Below, one piece after another: positions 29,047-39,255 of a DNA stretch of 64,000 nt (its first letter is position 1; every line of letters begins with the position of its first letter). Made by a program: the position numbers and the translations under genes. Origin of the DNA: Temnothorax longispinosus (Eukaryota > Arthropoda > Insecta > Hymenoptera > Formicidae); contig NC_092365.1 in assembly GCF_030848805.1 (NCBI RefSeq), positions 7,626,001 to 7,690,000 on the forward strand. Direction: 5' to 3'. The notes under the pieces were generated by a model. That model did not search any database and had not been told where the DNA came from. It saw only the letters and a list, made by a program, of their open reading frames with translations.

Positions 29047-29990
29047 TTAGAGATGTGACGAAGATTCTTGCAATGTCCTTTCTTAGGACATATATTGCGA
29101 GTCTGCGTGAAAATGCCCGGCCAGCTACAATAAAACTGACCCGAGCCAAAAGTTCGTCATGCAGCTGAACCAATTTATTCTGAGAAAATTCCTGTTTCTC
29201 GCATTTTTTCTGGACTATGCTGTGCAGCATAAACTGATCGGCCACGATCCGTACCTGTTTCACAAACACGCCCAATATAAGGAGAGCCGCGAGATCTTGC
29301 TGAGCACTTATCTATCGCTATCGCGCGATGGAGCTCATCACCGGCGCCCGAGGATCGAATATTCCGGTATCACTGGAGGTCTCGGCAAGGGCACGTATAG
29401 CAACAGCAAAGCTCGCGCGAATGAGCACACCGCTGGGCTATATGGTGCCGCGCGGCGCGATTATCATTTGTCAAAACGCACTTTTTCGCGCCACGCGCGG
29501 CACGCGCGCAGAGCGACTCAACGCTGCAACGGCGTAAAGTATAAACAATTACCGCGTCTTTCTTTCTTATCATATCCGTCCGCGTGCTTCGTCGGTATAA
29601 GTTGGCTTGCTATCGTAAAGCACACTTTTTAATTAAAAATACTTAATTATACTTAATACTATTTCTCTTTACTGCAATATTGCATAGATCAAGTATCGTG
29701 TTTGACTTTGCAGGTTTGCAGTTTTTTTAAATAAATTTAATTTATTAAGGTAGTCCTTTCATGAAAATAAATATTAGATATTGTCGAATGTTTTGCTCTG
29801 ATATTTGTGGTTAAATTAGTAGTGGATCCAATCGCATATTGCTTTCGATCCGAAAGTGACATCTTATTTGCTGGTCTGCCCTCAGGCTTTTTAGGATTAT
29901 AATTACGATTATAATTAATGTGATATTATTTTCATTAAAATTAATTATAATTTATATTTAAAATGTTTATATTACTTAATGTTGACAGTT
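29047..29990. promoter_or_regulatory. Divergent intergenic region of the two-gene element
   Basis: The BEN-like gene is transcribed leftward and the transposase rightward from this roughly 950-bp stretch. Bases 29280-29540 are GC-richer than the surroundings, contain GCGCGC-type sequence, and may be the promoter and first exon of the leftward gene. Open frames on both strands here show no recognisable domain. No TATA box is convincing. Confidence 0.45.
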
Positions 29991-32814
29991 ATGATCAGAA
30001 AACCTTTTCGTGATCGTTCCCGTAAAGGTAAATACCTTTTAGCAAAAAAAATTAAATTAAACGAAAATGTGAATGCTGAAAATCCACCGGAAAATGTGAA
30101 AACTCCAGGACAAAACTTGACACGGTAAGATATTTATTATTTCTTTGAGTACTGTGCTGCTCACAAATTAAGTATTTTAGAAACGTGTCAATTTTAATCG
30201 AACCGTCAAATTTAATCCTAATATTATTATTTGTCTGAACTCCAGATCCGAGAACAGTGCAGTCTGCGAAAACCCTGTTCCCAGTACTTCGGGTTGCCAA
30301 AATTTAGAGTATGCGAATACCCAAGACGAAGGTGACAACAGGCAAGGTGATAATGATCGCATATTTGAAGAACCGGAATACGAGGAAATTGATGACTATG
30401 AAAATGAAGAAACTGAAGAGAATGACGATGAAAATGAAGAAATTGAAGAGAATGACGATGAAAGTGAAGAACAAGAAATTGAAGAGAATGACGATGAAAA
30501 TGAAGAAATTGAAGAGAATGACGATGAAAATGAAGAAATTGAAGAGAATGGCAATGAAAATGCGAGTGATGGCGATAGCAATGATGAAGAAGAACAGTTC
30601 GACGATAATCGACCTCTGTACGCTGGGGCATCTATTACGGTAGACCAAAGTATGCTGTTAATTTTATCACTCGTTCTCAAGCATAATTTGACCGGAACTG
30701 CTATTGCAGATATTATCACGGTAATTAATTTACATTGCTTGAATGAGGGTGTTCAGAAAAATAGTTTGTACAAATTTAAGAAGTATTTTTCATGGTCGAC
30801 AGATAACTCTTGCACTAAACATTACTATTGCTCGGTGTGCACGACATCACTCGCAACAAAAAACTCGATCTGCGAAACGTGTCAAGCGAATAAGGGCATT
30901 TCCTACTTTATAGAAATGCCATTTATAAAGCAGCTCGCGTTGATGTTTCAACGAAATGGTTTCCGGGAGCTTTTACAGCACCGGTTTCATCGTGAAGGAG
31001 GACTGCGGCCCAACTCATTTCGGGATATTTACGATGGAAGTTTGTATCAACAGTACGTTCAGAACGGATTTTTATCCAATCCGAATAATATATCGTTTAC
31101 ATGGTATACAGACGGAATTCCAGTTTTCAAGTCGTCCCACATAAGCATGTGGCCTGTATACTTAACTATCAATGAGCTTCCTTACAAACTTCGAATGAAA
31201 AGAGAAAATACCCTTCTTGTAGGCTTATGGTTTGGCAGTAACAAACCATCCGCGAATCATTTCATGTACAAGTTTCGACCAAAGTTTGAGACACTTTTTC
31301 GAGGACAAATTATTACTCTGCCAGGGCAAAATGTTATAACTGTAAGAGGCATTATTCTCGCTGGAACTTGTGACTTACCCGCGAAAGCTCAATTTCTCAA
31401 TATGATGCAGTACAATGGTGAATTCGGGTGCAACCATTGCAAGGATAAAGGGGAATCTTTTAGACATCCAACAGGAGGTACTTCTCGCGTATATCCGTAT
31501 AACAGATATCCGGTAATGAGAACATCAGCTGAAACTCTTGAAAATGCCAATCAAGCGTTGCAAGATATGCATCCAGTCAATGGTGTAAAAGGCCCTTGTG
31601 CTTTGTCCAAATTAATGCCCGATTTTATTCGAGGTACAGCTATAGATTATATGCACTGTATCTTTCCTGGTGTAGTAAAAAAATTGCTACAATTTTGGTT
31701 CGATCCTAGCTTTTCTGGTGAGCCGTTTTCGCTGTGTGCATTGTCTGGCGTCGTAGATTCGCGATTAATTCGCATAAAACCACCCAAGTTTGTACACAGA
31801 ATGCCACGTACTGTATTGGATCTTTGTCATTGGAAAGCTTCAGAATTGAAGATGTGGTTCTTTTATTATTCTATAGTGATACTCGAAGGAATCATGAATC
31901 CGATTTACTTTCGACATTATTTACTTCTTGTGAGCGGTATTTCACTTTTAAATTCGTCATGCGTTACTATCAAAAATGTCGAGGATGCCGAACGTTTGTT
32001 ACACGAATTTGTAAGAGAATGTCCAACGTTGTATGGTCTCCAATTCTGTAGCATCAATATTCACCAAATTCTACATTTACCTGACTGTGTACGACGGCTA
32101 GGACCACTCTGGGTCTACTCATGCTTTCCATACGAAGACATCAATGGCAAAATACTAAAACTAGTTCACGGTACAACAAACATAGAATCGCAAATAGCAT
32201 CTGGACATATTTTTTTGATAAAAATGAGAAAGAAACTGGATCAGTTACCAGAAGGCCCAATCCGCGATTTCACCACCGACTTTAAACACCAGGTAAAAAT
32301 ACGTGAACGAATTGCTGTTGGTTGTTATAGTGTGGGCAGCTATAAACGGATTATCAGACTCCCTCTATACATTCAGCAAGCCTTGATGAATTCAAATCTT
32401 CCGCTTGAGAATGTTCATACGTATTTAAGACTGTTGAAGGACAGCAAACTATTTATTGGCGAAATGTATAATAGAGCAGAGAGTACGATCTCTTCGCGTG
32501 TTGTCTATGAAATAAACCGAGAGGAAAAGCTAGGAGTAATTCATTGTTTTGTAAAAATTTCCGAGTGTGATTGTGGCGATCATTGCATATGTGAGGGAGA
32601 GCATTTTGCGATTATTACGGAAATAATAAAAGACGGTATATTCCACGTTCGTGCAGATGAACTTCAGGTCGGGCTGTCTCACTTGCACAAATGTCATCGA
32701 GGAAACGTAATCGTCGCTGTACCAATTGCGTTTCTTAAATCAGTATGCATTCATATAAACATTGATAATCAATTTGTTATTGGACAAGTTATTAATTCTG
32801 TAGAGCTGGAGTAA
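29991..32814 (+). CDS. Tnp2-like (CACTA/EnSpm-type) transposase, ~900 aa
   Basis: Exon 1 is 29991-30124 (ATG at 29991, MIRKPFRDRS, a basic start). The 121-bp intron runs 30125-30245 (GTAAGA...CCAG). Exon 2 runs from 30246 to the stop at 32814, and the phases agree. After the junction comes an acidic region with five copies of a unit like ENDDENEEIE. Next is a zinc-type segment (YYCSVCTTS, SICETCQ). The transposase core follows, with WYTDGIPVFKSS, LPYKLRMKR, LVGLWFGSNKPS, GEFGCNHCKDKG, KGPCALSKLMPDFIRGTAIDYMH and NINIHQILHLPDCVRRLGPLW. These are signatures of the animal Tnp2-like family. The core appears uninterrupted, so this copy may still be functional. Superfamily assignment is from memory. 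Confidence 0.75.
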
Positions 32815-33221
32815 AGCAGATATTAAGAAAATAATAGATCTTTGTTATATTCACATTCTTTTGATTGACTTGTATCTATTGACACATGATTGTATATTGA
32901 CACATAATGTAAAATATGATATAAAATACAATTATAAAACATAAAAACGAGTTGCCTGCCGTGTTACTATGATTTAAATAATACATAAAAGGTCTATATA
33001 TTCAGTGATCTTATACAACATTATATTTCGTTGAAATTTTGAAAATTTTACCTTAAATGTTCAAACTCGTCATTGCGACGTAATCTTTTTATAGCGGAAT
33101 CTGACCTGTTTTTGGCACAGAAACACGCCATTTATCATATATTATTGCAGAAAAATAAATTTCTCTCTTAATATTTTGGGGAACGTTTTACTTTTATGGG
33201 TCGGCAACATATAGACAATTA
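32815..33221. other. 3' flank of the transposase gene
   Basis: AT-rich sequence without a gene. ATAAAATACAATTATAAAAC near 32920 may include a weak polyadenylation signal. Confidence 0.5.
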
Positions 33222-33710
33222 TAGGTTCTACAGAGGATACACGGAGGCTTACGGGAATAGAGTGTACGGAGGCTCTATCGAAGTTTTAAAAAAAAGTATT
33301 TCGAAGGTTCTACAGAGGGTACACGGAGGCTTACGGGAATAGATGCCTACGTCGAATTGTAGGGAGGGTGAACGGAGAGCACACATGAAACGCGTACGGA
33401 GAGTCTGCGGAGTAAGCGCGGAACATTAGGACGCGTACGGAGAGTCTGCGGAGTGAGCGCGGAACATTAGGACGCCTACGGAGGGTACGTGAAGTCATCG
33501 CACAAGCCATGAATTGTAACGAGATTAAATGGAGGTTCGATCATAGTTAGAGGAAGTTTGAGGAGGGTCCCAGGAGTGATTTTTTCATGACAAAACCTGA
33601 AAGTAGAGTCCAAATAGGTTATAAGCAGGGTGCACAGTACGGCGGCATATGCTCTTTCAAAGGATTTCGAGTAAACGCAGGGTATTCGGAGGGTTAAATT
33701 TTGACTCGGG
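33222..33710 (-). repeat. Right terminal and subterminal repeat region of the two-gene element
   Basis: It holds about eight ACGGAG motifs in plus orientation. The 40-bp block at 33222-33262 recurs at 33306-33346. A unit GCGTACGGAGAGTCTGCGGAG occurs twice near 33390 and 33430. It mirrors 20741-21091 in inverse. Confidence 0.7.
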
Positions 33711-34869
33711 TTTGCAATTTTTTTATATATAATTCTTTAAAATTTGGTTGATTAGTTCTTCTTTCAAATTAAAAATTTTTTAGCAGTATAACAAGAAATG
33801 TTTTACTATATTTACTTTAAAGTAAACTGCCGCTTTTTTGTGGCATTTCTAAATTTTTATCTAAAACTTGCTTCCTCATCATTTTTTTCGCTTATAGAGG
33901 AAACTTTATAAGCAAAGTAAAATAATGAGAAAGCAATGTTCAAGTTTCTTCTTGTTTGAGCAAGCAATCTCGAAATTCCCGAAAAAAACGCCCGGAAAAA
34001 ACCAAGGGATGAAATCGGTAATCGGTTATAAGTGAAATATCGAGGTTTTGTATACATTGCGAGCGAGCAATCTCAAAATTTCTAAAAAAACGCGCGGGAA
34101 AAGCAAGGGATAAAATCGCTGATCGGTAAATGAAATATATCTAGGTTCCGTAGCCTATGTTTTGCGCAAGGATGTAAAGAATAACTATGTAAAAGTTGGT
34201 CCAGATCGGTCAAATAGTTTAAGAGTGTATAAAGATCAAACAGACATACAGACATTCTATTTTATATAGATAGATAATTGTTTGGCTTCCTCATTGAGGA
34301 AGCTTTTTGAGACTTTCAATACTTTCGAGAGGAAATGGGACTATATAAGCTATCTAATGACGTATTAATCATTACTTTACGATTATTAGTTCCGAAGATA
34401 TAAACGTTCAAAGTGTGACATGTTTTTGTTGCATTTGTTGCCGTTGCATTCGTCTCCCGTCCCCCGTCCCTCGTCCCCGTCCACCGTCTCCACCCCATCC
34501 CCGTCCCCCGTCCCCCGTCCCCGTCCACGTCCACCGTCACCGTTGCTCCCAATATTACCTCCTACCCACTGTCAGGAAAGACGTAGTTCTACGTCAAAAA
34601 TATATATACTTGTGCAATGTATATTGATTGTATTCAATTAAACCATTAATCAAAATTTTATTTTTATTATTTTTTTTTAGCAAATATATAAGAATCCTGA
34701 TTGAACATACTTGGGTGAAGTAGTAAAACATACAAAAATCAAAGAAATTATTTCAATAAATAATTTATAAATATATAATAATTTGTTGGAAGAATGGCTG
34801 AAAAGAGTCATCGGAACCACAATAATCACAATATATGCTGTAACGCAAATGTAACTGGGCGTAATAAAA
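33711..34869. other. Spacer with CCGTC simple repeat
   Basis: AT-rich sequence. Two related stretches at about 33950-34040 and 34060-34150 both contain GCAATCTC(G/A)AAATT and AGGTT near their ends and look like a diverged tandem duplication. A C-rich (CCGTC)n run lies at 34450-34545. Open frames across the run are low-complexity. No gene is supported. Confidence 0.6.
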
Positions 34870-35690
34870 ATTCAAATTAAGAAATAATGAGTTACTTATT
34901 AATTTTTTTAAAAGTAATTTATTCTTTACTTATTAATTATTAAAAAAATAATCCGAAATGGAAAAACCGCATTAATTATTTAAAAAATAATGCGTAATAA
35001 AAAAAATCGCATTGATTTATTTAAAAAGTAATGCGCAATAAACAAAATCGCATTGATTTATTTAAAAAGTAATGCGTAATAAAAAAAATCGCATTGATTA
35101 TTTAAAAAGTAATGCGTAATAAAAAAATCGCATTAATTATTTAAAAAGTAATGCGTAATAAAAAAAATTGCATTGATTTATTTAAAAAGTAATGCGTAAT
35201 AAACAAAACCGCATTGATTATTTGAAAAGTAATGCGTAAGGAAAAAAATCGCATTGATTATTTAAAAAGTAATGCGTAATGAAAAAAATCGCATTAATTA
35301 TTTAAAAAGTAATGCGTAATGAAAAAAATTGCATTGATTTATTTAAAAAGTAATGCGTAATAAACAAAACCGCATTGATTATTTGAAAAGTAATGCGTAA
35401 GGAAAAAAATCGCATTGATTATTTAAAAAGTAATGCGTAATGAAAAAAATCGCATTAATTATTTAAAAAGTAATGCGTAATGAAAAAAATTGCATTAATT
35501 ATTTAAAAAGTAATGCGTAATGGAAAAAACCGCATTGATTATTTGAAAAGTAATGCGTAATGAAAAAAATCGCATTAATTATTTAAAAAGTAATGCGTAA
35601 TTGTAAACCTTCGTATTGGTTATTAAAAAAATAATCTTTAATGAAACCGTAATACATTACAAAAAGTAATGCATTATTTTGAACCCTGAT
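34870..35690. repeat. 40-bp satellite array B (about 18 copies)
   Basis: Same unit and orientation as array A. Higher-order copying is visible: a block of five units around 35160-35320 recurs at 35335-35480. The outermost sequences (AATTCAAATTAAGAAATAATG left, and TTCAAAATAATGCATTAC in inverse on the right) form weak terminal inverted repeats. The array may therefore be the inside of a non-autonomous transposon. Confidence 0.88.
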
Positions 35691-36068
35691 ACATACATAC
35701 ATTATATATATTACATATACTACATACATACATTTATATGTTATACTACATACATAGATATATATATACATACATACATACATTATATTACATTATATAC
35801 ATTACGTTATATTCGGTAATGTCCCCACGGCAACGTATCGGTCGAATCCGGCACGATATATCGCTTATCGTCGTACGGACTCAGAGCGATTTTCGTCTCG
35901 CTAATAGTGTACACTTCGTGAATTTTCGATCTTATGCACGACTGTGGTCGAGTCATTTCGATCTCATCGTTCAGACACCGCGTGTAGTCGTCGAATGTGA
36001 TGGTGCGCGCGATGACGTTGCTTTTGACACCTTTCGCTTTTTTACAATCTTTTTTGCCATCGACTCGT
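35691..36068. other. TACA simple repeat and unassigned sequence
   Basis: 35691-35815 is a (CATA)n-type microsatellite. 35816-36068 has balanced composition and looks like decayed coding sequence, but I recognise no motif in any frame. Confidence 0.55.
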
Positions 36069-36282
36069 AAGTGAGTCTGTTGATCGCTATGTCTTTATGG
36101 GGCTCCCGCAGGGTGCCGTTCTTAGTCCAGTATTATATGCTCTGTATACTCAGGGATTGTGCTCTGGTCTGCCGGAGTGTTGAGGCCTTCGAGTTTGCTG
36201 ATGATATTGGCCTGCGTGTGTCGGGACCGAGCAGGCAACGTAATCGAGAGTTGCTTCAACGAGCAGTGGATCTGATAGTTTA
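36069..36282 (+). pseudogene. LINE reverse transcriptase fragment (left piece)
   Basis: One frame gives VFMGLPQGAVLSPVLYALYT, the RT motif before the catalytic box. After a frame shift another frame gives EFADDIGLRVSGPS (the ADD box) and LLQRAVDLIV. It ends exactly where the TA-flanked element begins, and its expected continuation lies at 51294 on the other side. It is therefore one half of a split LINE of the I/Jockey group. Confidence 0.8.
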
Positions 36283-36325
36283 GTTAGGGAGCTGGTGGCC
36301 AAATCGGTATATGATTTGTTCATGT
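36283..36325 (+). repeat. Left terminal inverted repeat of the TA-flanked element
   Basis: It starts GTTAGGGAGCTGGTGGCCAA and matches the reverse complement of 51250-51293 with a few differences in the middle. The gene's stop codon lies about 210 bp farther in. Confidence 0.85.
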
Positions 36326-36532
36326 TTCATATCGATAGGGATTAAAGTTCAGATCAATACGAATCGATTTGGTTCAGTCAATTAAGGTCCTACGTCGCTG
36401 CGTTTTTGCGTTACAGCGCTTTAGTGTTTCACATACGAACATAATCTAGAGACGCGGTGGCTGCTCGATGGCAAGTATTACAAAGGAAAAAAAATTCAAG
36501 AAGATTTATAGCACAAAATTTACATTATACAT

Positions 36533-36882
36533 CTAAATAACAAAATTTGTATCTGATCGATCTTCGAGATCTTCAATTTCTGCTATGACGTCGCTATACA
36601 ACCGGGGCAGTTGTTCTCTTTTGAACCATCGAAAATCGAGCGCGTAATCTTTTTGTACCCAGCCACAATCAGTCGGGTCCAAATCACCAACAGGATTTTT
36701 TTCGTGAGCATTCTTCCAAATTCTTGTTATATACAAAGTCCTCAGAAGGTGTTCCGTTAATTCTGTGCGACATGGCGGCAAATTTGAAGCGTCAAAATTG
36801 TGGAGCGAAGGTTTGAAAGATGCGGCAGTGTTCGAGACGTTGTATGTTTTTAAGAAAATTTCGTATCGTCCCTCATTAACTT
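36533..36882 (-). pseudogene. C-terminal part of the TA-flanked element's gene
   Basis: Read leftward from the gypsy insertion, the frame at 44392 continues here without a shift once one copy of the 4-bp duplication is removed. It encodes a segment with SLHNFDASNLPPC, LLRTLYITRIWKNAHEKNP and CGWVQKDYALDFRWF, and ends at 36533. WKNA...GW...WF is a motif I remember at the C-terminus of similar repetitive proteins in cnidarians and fish, where it often precedes a cysteine-rich tail. That tail is absent here. Confidence 0.75.
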
Positions 36883-38132
36883 TGTAACGATGCGCCCCTT
36901 ACGTCAAGGCATCGTCCCTGGCCGCCACCCGCCGGATGCCGCCCGACCAATCCTCCGTCGGGCGAGGACAGGGCGGTGCGCCCACAATTTTTTTAATCTT
37001 TTGAAACGCACCGTGTGCGCGGAAAATCCGCCGCACCGGTGCTTTCCCGCACGACGCCGACGAGCGCCAAAGCGAGCCGATCTTCGCCGAAGCGAGCACA
37101 CGGAATCGCGCCGCTCCCACCACCGCGCCATCGCCTGACGATCGGCCTCCCTCCTGCCAAGCTCGCCGCGCCGAGCGGTATAAAAAGCCGGCGCGCTCGA
37201 CGAAGAGACACTTCGTCTCTACCACGGCTCTCCGCTACTCCTGACGAAGCCTACCTTCCGAATCCTAGGGCGACACGCAAAACGAGGTCCAGCGTTTGGA
37301 CCTCTACTAAGGGTTCTCAGAGTGTCTCCGTGCTCCCTCACACTTACCCCGACGGCCACGGCACACGGGGTCGAGCGTGCTCGGCCTCGTAGCGAGGGTT
37401 CTCGCGACCGTAACCCCGGGATTCCGCAATCCTCCGGTGTACATATCGCGCTCCCGCCCACGTTATCAGCCTTCTCGATATACCGCACCGGGTGCATCCG
37501 CACCACGGTGCCGCGCCGCGACCGTAGAGTACTGTACTTCCGTTCGTATATCGTATGCCGCGTTTCAGTATTTCCTGTATGCCGCCCAGTGCACCGGCAC
37601 TGTCGATAATTCGTATATGATATCTGTAACCGCGTTCCGTCCGTATACCATATACCGCGTTTCAGTACTTCCTGTATGCCGCCCCGTGCACCGGCACTGT
37701 CGATAATTCGTATATGATATCTGTAACCGCGTTCCGTCCGTATACCATATACCGCGTTTCAGTACTCCCTGTATGCCGCCCCGTGCACCGGCACTGTCGA
37801 TCGATATTCGTAAATGATATCTGTAATCGCGTTCCGTTCGTATGTAATATACCGCGCTTCGTTCTGTTCTCGTAATCTACTGCGATGAACTCTGTTCGTA
37901 TGTAATATACCGCGCTTTGTTATGTTCTCGTAATCTACTGCGGCGAACTCCGTTTGTATGTAATATACCGCGCTCCGTTATTTTCTTGTAATATACTTTG
38001 TATACCGCATCTTGAGTGGAATAAAGTAAAGGAATACGTGTGTATCGTAAACTGACTACTGTCTCTGGGCTTTTCATCGAACTCCCGATCCAGTAAGCTA
38101 GGCCGCGTTCGATATAAAGTCAGGCCGTTACA
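36883..38132 (+). repeat. 5' LTR of gypsy 2
   Basis: It has a TATA box (TATAAAAA, 37179-37186) and AATAAA at 38020-38025. Two tandem families lie near the end: about three 93-bp units containing CGCGTTCCGTCCGTATACC (37546-37830) and about three 55-62 bp units containing TATGTAATATACCGCGC (37830-37990). Confidence 0.95.
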
Positions 38133-38150
38133 TGGCGCCCGAACAGGGAC
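38133..38150 (+). other. Primer binding site, tRNA-Lys3 type
   Basis: TGGCGCCCGAACAGGGAC follows the LTR with no spacer. It is identical over 18 bases to the tRNA-Lys(UUU) primer site well known from lentiviruses. Confidence 0.85.
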
Positions 38151-38190
38151 CGTTTTGATCCGTTCCGAGAGACAGTAATTAAGGTACATC

Positions 38191-39255
38191 ATGCCGAAAG
38201 CGTGGATATACGCGTTATCAAAATGCCAGCTCACCGTAGAGCTCGAACGACTCGAACTAGACACCAATGGCTCGGTCGACGAGCTACGCCGACGCTTAAG
38301 CGACTACGTAACCGAGCACCCGGAAACGGGGCCGTACACCGCCGCGGGGGGCAGCCAAACGCCGGCTGCGCCCACCATCACCGTGCACCCCGCGGGAGAC
38401 CTCCTCGTACCGGTGGGCGACTCGCGGCCGCCAACGTCGCCGAATTTGCCGTTTCATACGCCGCCGCTAATCACTACGCCATTCGTACCTTTTCGCCCGG
38501 TCGCGGATGACCGCCCCAGCGAAACCCCCGCCCAGGTCATGGACCAGATACGGAAATGGGGGTGCCACTTCGACGGGAGAGACCTCGTGGCGTTCCTCGA
38601 GCGGCTCGAAAAACTCAAAAACGCGTATCAATATTCCGGCGCGCAATTATTACTGGGGCTGCCGGAGATGTGCAAAGGCGACGCCCTTCTATGGTGCCGA
38701 AACAACCGAGCCAGCTGGCGGGGGTGGGACGATTTCTGCACCGATTTCCGCGAATACTACCTGCCGCGTCGGTACCGCGCCAAACTAGTCCGCGAAATAC
38801 AAACCCGCCAACAAAAACCGGACGAGCCGTACCGAAAGTTTGCGACGGACATGCTGACCATGATGCGACGGGCCACCGGATTCACGGAAGAACAAATCGA
38901 CGCGCTCTACGATAATATGCACCCGCGTTATCAAATGTACATCCGACGCGACGCCGTGACACGCACGCGAGACATCCTGCGCCTAGCAGAGGAATTTGAG
39001 CATATCGAAGAACAGACGCGCGCCCGACAAGTTGCCGCCTCACCGTCCGCGGTCGCCGCCGCAGCATACGACCGCCGAGAGTGCTGCTGGCGGTGTAAGC
39101 AAAGAGAGCACACCCGGTTCGACAGCCGCCGACCACCGCGCCGTTTCTGTTCCCAGTGCGGCAGGGATGGCGTCTTCACAAAAGACTGTCACCCGCCGCC
39201 GGGAAATGCCGCTCGGGCCGGGGACGAAGCGGCCGCCCACCGGTCCTCCGAATAG
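38191..39255 (+). CDS. gag: Gag of gypsy 2, SAP-like N-terminus
   Basis: The product is 354 aa. Residues about 8-40 (LSKCQLTVELERLELDTNG, then DELRRRLSDYV) resemble a SAP-type helix-turn-helix found in some insect Gag proteins. A Pro-rich linker follows, then a capsid region (about 115-275) with WGCHFDGRDLVAFLERLE and YLPRRYRAKLVREI. Two knuckles near 305-335 have lost residues: the first reads CWRCKQREHTRFDS (last Cys replaced), the second CSQCGRDGVFTKDC (His replaced). RNA binding may thus be impaired. The frame is otherwise intact and overlaps pro by about 100 bases in the -1 frame. Confidence 0.85.
   Translation: MPKAWIYALSKCQLTVELERLELDTNGSVDELRRRLSDYVTEHPETGPYTAAGGSQTPAAPTITVHPAGDLLVPVGDSRPPTSPNLPFHTPPLITTPFVPFRPVADDRPSETPAQVMDQIRKWGCHFDGRDLVAFLERLEKLKNAYQYSGAQLLLGLPEMCKGDALLWCRNNRASWRGWDDFCTDFREYYLPRRYRAKLVREIQTRQQKPDEPYRKFATDMLTMMRRATGFTEEQIDALYDNMHPRYQMYIRRDAVTRTRDILRLAEEFEHIEEQTRARQVAASPSAVAAAAYDRRECCWRCKQREHTRFDSRRPPRRFCSQCGRDGVFTKDCHPPPGNAARAGDEAAAHRSSE
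39201..39234 (+). promoter_or_regulatory. Candidate -1 ribosomal frameshift site
   Basis: GGGAAAT (39201-39207) is read in gag as G GGA AAT, the X XXY YYZ slippery arrangement. Eight bases later GGCCG (39216-39220) can pair with CGGCC (39230-39234). After a -1 slip the frame runs directly into the protease. The site lies within the gag/pro overlap, 49 bases before the gag stop. Confidence 0.65.

Larger units (their letters stand above)
20741..33710. mobile_element. 13-kb two-gene DNA element with mirrored ACGGAGG subterminal repeats
   Basis: The left edge CCCGAGTCAAA (20741-20751) is the inverse of the right edge TTTGACTCGGG (33700-33710). Inside each edge lie several copies of a CCTCCGT/ACGGAGG motif, mostly as CCTCCGT on the left and ACGGAGG on the right. 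The inner blocks 21041-21081 and 33222-33262 are inverted copies of one 40-bp sequence. Between the ends are a leftward BEN-domain-like gene and a rightward Tnp2-like transposase gene. Subterminal short repeats bound by an element-encoded protein are a CACTA/EnSpm feature, but no CACTA terminus or convincing target duplication is seen (only TT on both sides). Confidence 0.65.

Noticed and set aside
29159..29632. 157-aa open frame on the plus strand
   Set aside because: No motif; it lies across the probable promoter/first exon of the leftward gene and opposite its donor site.
30304..30719. Minus-strand frames rich in Phe/Ile/Ser opposite the acidic repeat
   Set aside because: They are shadows of the Glu/Asp repeat in the transposase gene.
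37015..37706. Several 70-125 aa frames in the gypsy 2 LTRs
   Set aside because: They lie in LTR sequence with tandem repeats, occur in both LTR copies only by identity, and have no domains.
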